The notes below the pieces were generated by a model that was given only the letters and a program-made list of their open reading frames with translations, was not told where the DNA came from and made no database searches. The position numbers were made by a program, and so were the translations under genes. From the NCBI GenBank assembly GCA_001414485.1, contig LLEY01000077.1:62001-126000 (forward strand): a stretch of 64,000 bases of DNA, in the 5' to 3' direction. This DNA is from Calycina herbarum. Its lineage: Eukaryota; Ascomycota; Leotiomycetes; Helotiales; Pezizellaceae. Of the stretch, positions 56,864-64,000 are shown piece by piece (the stretch's first letter is position 1; each line of letters opens with the position of its first letter).

Positions 56864-58227
56864 ATGTACAAATCAACTTTACTTCTTGCGGGTCTTGCAA
56901 AGCTAGCTGTCGGTGGAGCAATTTTATGGGACGGACGATTTAACGATGTTACGTCTAATGCTGATATCGAGGCGTGGTCTTGGAGTAACCAAGTTGGCCC
57001 TTATCAATACTACATCGTGAGTTATCCGCCATTTCATTTCTCGATAGCAAACTAATTATTTAGCACGGTTCTTCGGCTATCTCCTCATACGTAAATCTCG
57101 ATTCGACCTTCAAGAACCCAGCAGATACTGGTAGCACCCAAGGTGTGAAAATCACCCTAGATGATACTGCGTTCTGGAATGGCCAAACCATGAGAAGAAC
57201 TGAACTCATTCCTCAGACTACGGCCGCAATCAATGCCGGCAAGGTGTAAGTAATGAGGACACCGCTCTCCCACTTCATTTCTCTTGAATCATTCCTGAAC
57301 CCCAGCATTTATACAATTTTTGATACGCAATACTAACTCCCTCATCTTCTAGGTACTACCATTTTAGCATGCAAAGAACAGATGTTAACGCGCCAGACAT
57401 AGCTAAGGAGCATCAAATCGCCTTCTTCGAGAGTCACGTAGGTAACTGGGATACCATTCTCCCACTTTTTTTCTCTTGGATCAGTCCTGAATCATTCCTG
57501 AACCCCAGAATTCATCCTGTGGCGTATCACGAGACATCTTTTGATAGGAAATACTGACTTTTTTTAGTTTACAGAAATGAAGTCAGGATGGCAGAGCGGG
57601 GCAACCGGTACAACTGATCCTCTGTTGAGATGGAATGCAGCCTCAGCTACACAATGGAACACTACCTGGGAGGCAGGTGTCTGGCATAACGTGGCCTACG
57701 AGATTGACTTCGACGCTGGGTCTGTGGCATTCTGGCATTCTACTGGAGCCGAGGATTTAGTTCTTACTGTGCCAGCCGTAATAGTGAGTGCCAGTTCTGA
57801 TGGCAAAGACTGGCACCTGGGTGTCCTGGAGCTACCAAGAGACGGATATGCCGATAGCACTGAAGATATGTATTTCAGTGGTGTCTACGTCGAGAGTGGA
57901 GATTTGACGACCAGTATTGCTGGACCTGGAAATTCTGCAGCTCCTGTCGCCTCTGCTTCTGGCTCTGCTACATCTGCGATAAGCGTCGCTTCAACTCCAG
58001 TTCTAAGCGTCTCATCTACCGCTGCTTCATCCATTATTGCAACTTCGGCTGTTGCTCCAATAGCTACCTCAAGCGCAATCGATATCGGATCGAGCACAAC
58101 CATGGCCACCTTGGTACGATCGACCAGCTCTGCTCAAGTTAGCGTTACCTCCAGTGCAGCTATCTCGAACCCAACTTCATTCCCAATCGACGAGGGCGGC
58201 GACGATGATGATGATGACGAGTGCTAA
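56864..58227 (+). CDS. Secreted GH131 beta-glucanase
   Basis: Four exons (56864-57016, 57064-57245, 57353-57437, 57568-58227) encode 359 residues. A signal peptide (MYKSTLLLAGLAKLAVGG) precedes the GH131 domain, which runs to about residue 250: AILWDGRFNDVTSNADIEAW, SWSNQVGPYQYYIHGSS, YVNLDSTFKNPADTG, TMRRTELIPQTTAAINAGKV, KEHQIAFFESHFTEMKSGW. GH131 enzymes act on beta-1,3/1,6 and beta-1,4-glucans of plant and fungal walls. After the domain comes a Ser/Ala/Thr-rich linker, probably O-glycosylated, ending in an acidic run (GGDDDDDDEC) rather than a carbohydrate-binding module. Introns 2 and 3 share sequence with each other. The gene is intact. Confidence 0.9.
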
Positions 58228-59171
58228 ATTCTCGAACCCCAAAATTAGAGATCCTTCATGAATATATTTAGGTGGTTCAGCGAACCCCAAATTTCTTGTA
58301 TATAAAATTTTACCTCTAGCTATAACTTATAAGCTTGAATCAAAAGAACATATTCATCATATCCAATTTTCTTCTCTGTGCATCCCTACGAGATGGGAAA
58401 AGAATTCAAACTTGAATATAGAAAGTAACCATAACTGAATGTTCAACCCTGTGAAGAACCAACCCATTTAGGTATACTCCTGGTGAACAGAAAAAGCATT
58501 AGTAAATATCAGGTTCGTACCTGCCTATCTTTCTTGTTGTTCCAACTTTCTAGAACAATTTAGCTTATTTGTCCTAAAACTTCTGGGTTAATATTCTAAA
58601 TTGTTCGAGGAATCTACTTTTAATTACCCTAGATGTTTAGAATAACGATCTAGGTAGGTAGGTACGAACACTGCCGCTTTTTTTGTCTACCATGAGGGAT
58701 ATAATAATCTGTGATATCTTGAAGAAACATAATGTTTCTTTTGTTGTTGCTAAATGATGTGTGAAAGAATGAAGGAGAAGATAGCCGATTGTGAATGAAT
58801 GAAGCATTCATCCAACTTATAAAAATGCCCCATGCAAGTGAAGTATGATTATGACGCAGGTTTCGTAGTTCACTTGGTTGTTGTCAACTTTTAGCAAGGC
58901 CTGCTCTATCAGCCGACCCACTTTATTTGATAAACCCTACAATAACCGGTGAATAACCGAGTCTAGTAAAATAACAACACGATCGCCGGCTCCTGCAGCT
59001 TCGACCTTTTTCACACTCTCTCTCCAGTCCAGTCCCAACGACACCAACAACTACACGACATTGCCACTGCAGCGTCGATTGTAGACATTTGCTTTTCTTT
59101 CTTGGCCCTTCGCGTGCGCTTATCTTATTGCTTTATATCTTTTAACTAATTGGCAGCTCGAGTGTCGGACA
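58228..59171. other. Intergenic region with a MITE
   Basis: It contains a complete MITE (58477-58696) and the leader of the next gene, rich in C/A and T/C. No other feature. Confidence 0.5.
58477..58696. mobile_element. Fold-back MITE copy (family A), complete
   Basis: 220 bp; left end CTCCTGGTGAACAGAAAAAG then CAGGTTCGTACCTGCC and CTTGTTGTTCC; right end GGTAGGTACGAACACTGCCG, then TTTTGTCTACCATGAG. Flanks are GTATA and GGATA, a possible 5-bp duplication with one change. Confidence 0.82.
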
Positions 59172-61994
59172 ATGGCCCAAGGGGCCGTCGCAGCAATGGC
59201 GCCGACCGGGGACGCTCTCGCCGGTATGTCTGCGGAGGAGCTGCGTGAAATGTTGGAGTACGAAAAGATTTTGCAATTTCGCGATGCGGTTCTGGCGGGC
59301 ACACATCCGCGTGTAAAAATCCCTCCACACCTTACACCGAAAGCCACTCGAAATTTGTCGTCTCCCACGACCACCATTTCCCATCCGAACAGCAGTCCCC
59401 ATCCTCCTCCCACACACGCGACACCGCAGACACAGACGACGACGCAGAATGGAGACTCGTCCTTCGGCATCTCGTCTAATAACCAACGATCAGCTACCAG
59501 CAATCAGATCGACCCAATCTTTCTTGAAAAGTCTGATGATCTTATTAAAGCTGAAATGAACCTACAACGGGTACGGCTCGAGAGGGCATTGCGGGACCAG
59601 ATTGAAGACCAGCGGATTAAGAATAAAGCTCTGATCCAGACGTCCGAATCCCTTCCCAATTTTGATATTTCTGATGTCTTGCTGCAAGCTCAAGCTCTTG
59701 TCAATCCTTCTACTTCTGCACAGGCTGAGCCAGTAGTGGCGGCCGATACTCCTGCCGATGATTCCTTTGACGAGAATACTTTCTATTCCAGTCAGCATGA
59801 CAGCTCAGAGTGGTCAAACTCCCCACACAGGCAGAAAGAGCCAGTTGATAAACAGTCGCACGATAACGTGTCTGTTGACAAGCGTCCTGGTGAGGTGTCT
59901 CCTCCAAATCACGGTGTTCGAGATGCAGAGCAGGTCAAGTCTTCACTACCCACAAATAATCAAGCAGAAGCCCGTATTCAACACCCTCCAGCTCTACCAT
60001 CGGAAAGCCGCCCTCAATTTCCTGGACTGCGATATCCAGAAAATACTGCCTCGGGTGGAGCAAGTATGGGCACCACGCAAACAAAGTCGAACCAGCAACA
60101 ATCAGGGATTGAAAACGAACGAGTTTTTGACATTTCACCAAGCAGATCAGCTTATGCCGCAGTGCAAAATACAACTGATCAGCTCCTTCGTCAAGCATTC
60201 GATCATGATCGCCCGTCGCCTCTAATTCGTGCTCATAACCTTTCTCCATTGGCCCCCCAACCCGCTCGAGTTTCTCCACTGGCTACTGCAAGAGAACCTC
60301 CTATACCTAGAGAAAATTTGCTTGCTGACGAGGCGCCACCTGCCCAGGTAGCTGCACTGCGCACCGAGGAACTTGCGGGAATCTCAAGCGCAGACAGCTC
60401 TCCAAGGGCTCCAAAGAATCCCGAAAAGAAGAAAAATCGGTCGAAGAGAGACCGCAAGCGCAAGGCCAAGGACAGCGGTGACACCCCAAACTCCCCATAC
60501 ATCAAACCGGAACCTAAATCACCCTCACCATATGCTGTAGCACCTCTTCCCCGACCACCAAAGAGACAACGACAACAAGGCCAGTATGCTGCCGAGCTTA
60601 ACTACGACGACCAACCCAGATACGAAGCACCAAATAACACCCAAAGTCGGGCTGAGGGAAGAGTCGGAGAGGCACGAGAATCTCGATTATTCGAGATGGG
60701 GGAAGATCGTTACGAGCCAGAATTTCGCCGGTCAGAAAATGCCTACCGCCCGATAGAGAGAGAAAGCGAAGGTTATAGACGAGTAACAACCGATGCTTTT
60801 GTACCCAGGCCACGGTCGCCAGAAATGTATGCTGCACCATATGCTAGTGAGGCTCGCCCTATCAGAGCAGCGTCGCATGCACTGGTTGAGCGAAGATTCG
60901 AGGAGCCTAGGTATTACAAAGACCCTGGTCCACGGACCATTGTGAGACCAGATGCAGACCGCGAGAGATCCAGATCTCCCATCATGCGTGATGGTAGACC
61001 AACAACAATGGGCCCACCTCGGCAGCCTGTCCGTATTGTGCTGGATGAGCATGGCCGTGAGTACTACGATCCAACGCCGGCTTACGCCCCCGCGCCCTCC
61101 TCGAGTCTTAGACAATCAGTGGCCCCTCCATCCAGATATCGCGAGGGCGATATTGTGTACGAACGGGCTCCTGTCAGAACAGTTTCAAGTCGTGCAGCCA
61201 TGGAATATGAAGAGGATGGTGTCATCTATCGTAGAGGATCTCCATTGTCTGCAGTTCCTCGGCGTGTTGTAACTCAACCGGAATATGCAATGGCTCCGCC
61301 AGCCGAATATCGATCCTACCGCGAAGGAGAATATTCTGTTCGTCCTACGGCAATGGCACCCTCAATGGCACCACCGGGAGACGAATACATCCCAGTTCGG
61401 GCACCAGAGCTTCGACAAGTCAGCCAATACGACGAAGCCCCGCGAGAGTACATGTCTCGCGCCCCCGTTGAAGGAGCCCAGCCAGAGTACGCGCCACGTG
61501 CGATGAGTGTTCGGCCAGAAGCCATTAGGTACGAGGTTCGCGGAGAGGTACCACGTGAATATGCTAGAGCTCCAAGCGTTCGGCCAGAGCCAGTTCGCTA
61601 TGAGGTACGGGGAGAGCCTGTTCGTGAATACGGAAGAGCTCCCAGTGTACGACCAGAGCCTGTAAGATATGAAACTCGTGAAGAAGCGTATGGTTCAAGA
61701 GCCATGAGTGTTCGGCCTGAAATCAGATATGAACCTGCGCGGGAGTCTTACGTTAGTCGCCTCAGTGTACGGCCAGATGGACCTCCAAGAGAATATGCTA
61801 GCAGTGTTCGGCCTGAAGCGCAGGTTGAAGGTTCCATTCGTCGAGAAGTAATGGCTCCACCAAAAGGAGACCGATATTATGAGGAAGCACCTCGAGGTCG
61901 GCCCGCGGAAATTGCATTTGTTGAGCGGCCTCGTGCGAGGGAGTCGTCTGTAGTTGTATACGCGGATGATGTTAGGAGAGAAATGTACCGATAG
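59172..61994 (+). CDS. Large disordered repeat protein, probably nuclear
   Basis: A single-exon frame of 940 residues, from the ATG at 59172 (AACCAATG-like leader, C/A-rich). A short helical N-terminus (MSAEELREMLEYEKILQFRD, about residues 19-60) and a second helix (DLIKAEMNLQRVRLERALRD) are the only ordered parts. The middle is rich in Ser/Pro with a strong bipartite-like basic signal (KNPEKKKNRSKRDRKRKAKD). From about residue 520 there are Arg/Tyr/Glu-rich segments with RS dipeptides (ERSRSP). The C-terminus has six units around SVRPE..RYE.RGE (about residues 776-890). Composition suggests a nuclear RNA- or chromatin-associated protein. I recognise no named family. Confidence 0.65.
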   Translation: MAQGAVAAMAPTGDALAGMSAEELREMLEYEKILQFRDAVLAGTHPRVKIPPHLTPKATRNLSSPTTTISHPNSSPHPPPTHATPQTQTTTQNGDSSFGISSNNQRSATSNQIDPIFLEKSDDLIKAEMNLQRVRLERALRDQIEDQRIKNKALIQTSESLPNFDISDVLLQAQALVNPSTSAQAEPVVAADTPADDSFDENTFYSSQHDSSEWSNSPHRQKEPVDKQSHDNVSVDKRPGEVSPPNHGVRDAEQVKSSLPTNNQAEARIQHPPALPSESRPQFPGLRYPENTASGGASMGTTQTKSNQQQSGIENERVFDISPSRSAYAAVQNTTDQLLRQAFDHDRPSPLIRAHNLSPLAPQPARVSPLATAREPPIPRENLLADEAPPAQVAALRTEELAGISSADSSPRAPKNPEKKKNRSKRDRKRKAKDSGDTPNSPYIKPEPKSPSPYAVAPLPRPPKRQRQQGQYAAELNYDDQPRYEAPNNTQSRAEGRVGEARESRLFEMGEDRYEPEFRRSENAYRPIERESEGYRRVTTDAFVPRPRSPEMYAAPYASEARPIRAASHALVERRFEEPRYYKDPGPRTIVRPDADRERSRSPIMRDGRPTTMGPPRQPVRIVLDEHGREYYDPTPAYAPAPSSSLRQSVAPPSRYREGDIVYERAPVRTVSSRAAMEYEEDGVIYRRGSPLSAVPRRVVTQPEYAMAPPAEYRSYREGEYSVRPTAMAPSMAPPGDEYIPVRAPELRQVSQYDEAPREYMSRAPVEGAQPEYAPRAMSVRPEAIRYEVRGEVPREYARAPSVRPEPVRYEVRGEPVREYGRAPSVRPEPVRYETREEAYGSRAMSVRPEIRYEPARESYVSRLSVRPDGPPREYASSVRPEAQVEGSIRREVMAPPKGDRYYEEAPRGRPAEIAFVERPRARESSVVVYADDVRREMYR
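61500..61850 (+). repeat. In-frame repeat encoding SVRPE units
   Basis: Units read AMSVRPEAIRYEVRGE, APSVRPEPVRYEVRGE, APSVRPEPVRYETREE, AMSVRPEIRYEPARES, RLSVRPDGPPREYAS and SVRPEAQV. Period is about 20-27 residues and varies. DNA identity between units is moderate, so it is not a recent expansion. Confidence 0.7.
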
Positions 61995-63863
61995 ATGGGA
62001 ATGAGTATGGGTCGGTGGTGGGTTTATTTGATGTTGGGCTATCAGAATTACAGTATGGGTTGTCGACTGACGGACGTTGAACTGTCGGTATATAATGATT
62101 TGCCACTTTCGTGACAGGGGTCATTTGGTAATGGCGTTGAGATATGGATTTGTACAGCCATTGTAATTTAACACATCACCAACGGTGGTTTTTCCTTGAT
62201 CTCAATACGAGAAAATACTTCAACCTAGCGAGCTCAGCTCGCATTTTGCAAAGATTGAGCTTCTTGAGTGCTTCATGAACCAAGGTGATGTTTTGTTTCA
62301 TGTCTCCCTTTCCTTCTAAGTGATCTATCGTCTTGCAGTATGTGGATGGTTTGCAATACCTCGGCCTAGTGCCAAATTCGATGCTTGGTAGCTTATTCAA
62401 TAATTGATAGCTTACTCGCAACTTTGCTTTTTGGCCCCCAAATCTGGTGGTAGCTTACTAGGTTACACGAAAATAGCCTTCTTGAGGATTGGTAGATTAC
62501 CCCGAACTTACTTTTTAGCTTCTAATATTTGTTTAGCTTACCAAAAAGGAGATTTACTTTCTGAAAACGCGAGGTTGGGCATGCGTCATGTGATTGTCTC
62601 TTGTTTTTGAAATTCCTATGGAAACAGTTATAAATAATACATTACATTATATGTTCTTCTCTTCTCCTGATATCCTACAAAAAAGCTATTTCTATAAGAA
62701 CTTTCCACTTATTTTCTCAAAATCACCTGACTATGGGGTAGCAATTTCTCCACAAGGGAATAAAAGCAGCACTCCCACCAGGTACTCTCTGGATAAGATT
62801 GTAGAGAGGGTTTAATGCAATCATTTGAATTGTTCAAGGCTTCAGAAACAACAACAACCTTTATCAACACCAAGTGGGTAGTGTTCTCTTACAGTCAATT
62901 TTGTTATTCAATGTGGTTGTTCTCATCCACAGAAGTACAAGCTCCTTCCTAGTTGGGCCGGGAAAACACCAACGGGGTCGAGAAGTCGAGAAGGGAAAGA
63001 AATGTAAGCGTGATCAACGTTGCTTCTTAAATAACGTTGAGTCATCAACAAGTTAGACAGAACCATTCTCCAATACCCCTCAAATGCTTTGTGGTGCTCC
63101 ATCTCTGTCACTGCGGCGGCCACCCTCTCGAATGGTTTTTCGCCTTGCCGTCCGGTTCCCACGGCGAGCTTCGACATGGATATAACCCGTGGCCGTATAT
63201 CATGGCACCCTGGGGTTAACGTACGTTCCTCGGAGCTACTGTCGGCAAGTCTTATCTGCTGGCAAAGTCGGTGCCCCCGTAGTTTTTGTTTTTTTTACGA
63301 TACAACAAATCCCCGGTGGCTCTATACCTTCTCAGTCATACAATTATGCACTTCCCACACCCTTATCCGGGGTACAGGGCCCTCCATTGGTCCAACCCTA
63401 CGAGTGAGGGGCAAGATAAGCTAGCGGGAGACCTACAGTTCTCTTCCAGTGTTGCCGCGGTTCATCCTATCCATCAACGAGTGTGTTCGTTGATCCAAAT
63501 GGAATTCCCAATGATAATGAGAGGCTGCCAAGGGGGTGATCATCGCGATAAGATGTTGACAAGGAAGAAATTTGAATTGGAGAGTATTCTGTTTTGATTT
63601 CTTTTAAAAAGAAGTGCTTTCCCAGAACTTACATCCCTATCATCATCATCCCCTCGTGTTCCAAACTCCCAATACTACCCTAGGTGGGATCGTCACATAG
63701 GTGTGGTAGCTACTTGCATACCACTATAAGGTTAGCCTTACACCACATCCATACCCGAGTACAGCATACTCCCACACCAATTTATACATGGGGATGATTA
63801 ACCAGCAATAACAGTCTTACAACACTTTGTTTCCGAGAACCAGGCGCGACACAAGGCTCAAAG
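61995..63863. other. Intergenic region
   Basis: AT-rich from 62170 to 62900, with possible fragments of the 3.9-kb direct repeat near 62390-62560. Overlapping frames at 62923-63597 (both strands) have no family features. No gene is supported. Confidence 0.45.
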
Positions 63864-64000
63864 ATGGACGCCAAACGAGTAGAAACCTCAGAGTCCGATT
63901 CTACTCCTAGAGATGACAAGACATTTCCCCACACAGCAGAACTTGGAACGGGGTCAGAAGAGGGGACGGGCTATGTCGGGACCGCAATGGTTATCGATCA
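63864..64000 (+). CDS. N-terminus of a gene running off the right edge
   Basis: An ATG at 63864 after an A-rich leader opens MDAKRVETSESDSTPRDDKT and stays open to the last base (about 45 codons): acidic, Ser/Thr-rich, ending in GYVGTAMVID. Such N-termini occur in fungal transporters, but too little is visible to name a family. Confidence 0.4.
   Translation, partial: MDAKRVETSESDSTPRDDKTFPHTAELGTGSEEGTGYVGTAMVID

Noticed and set aside
62923..63597. Several overlapping frames near the right end
   Set aside because: Present on both strands without family features; the one credible start is at 63864.

Overview
The window is nuclear DNA of a filamentous ascomycete (Pezizomycotina). The evidence is short introns of about 40-120 bp with GTAAGT-like donors and CTAAC/CTAAT branch sites, fungal-specific families (Zn2Cys6 factor, 2EXR, DUF6536, GH131), and repeats carrying the C-to-T signature of repeat-induced point mutation (RIP). 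A Leotiomycete (Botrytis/Sclerotinia-like) is my inference from the look of the proteins and was not tested. Most gene models below were spliced by eye; the summed exons keep frame in every intact model.

Layout. 0-11 kb: the first exon of ATG2 at the left edge, a CECR1-type adenosine deaminase, a repeat-rich AT-rich gap, an F-box-like protein, the NuA4 subunit EAF7 and a small orphan gene. 11-26 kb: a PTEN/TEP1 lipid phosphatase, a tandem-repeat protein missing its 5' end beside a RIP-damaged Fot1/pogo transposon, a Pho85-type cyclin, a mitochondrial-type cPLA2-like phospholipase and exocyst EXO70. 26-38 kb: a 7-kb gene-poor stretch, a glycosyltransferase pseudogene between two MITEs, tRNA-like fragments and a broken DUF6536 membrane protein. 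38-46 kb: CUE1-like, the nine-exon NOT2 and a Zn2Cys6 factor. 46-64 kb: a gene-poor stretch, a 2EXR gene between two copies of a repeat of which one is RIP-mutated, a membrane-anchored hypothetical protein, an FHIT-type HIT hydrolase, a secreted GH131 glucanase, a 940-residue disordered repeat protein and the probable start of another gene at the right edge.

The genes form no pathway or secondary-metabolite cluster. They are mostly housekeeping functions: autophagy, exocytosis, chromatin acetylation, mRNA deadenylation, ERAD and phosphoinositide signalling. The gaps between them are filled by mobile-element remains. The most interesting structure is a dispersed family of about 220-bp fold-back elements (up to 13 copies or relatives here) with long terminal inverted repeats and apparent 5-bp target duplications. 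It is seen in promoters, inside another repeat, and (related sequence) in an intron. Two neighbouring introns of the GH131 gene also share sequence, as introner-like elements do.
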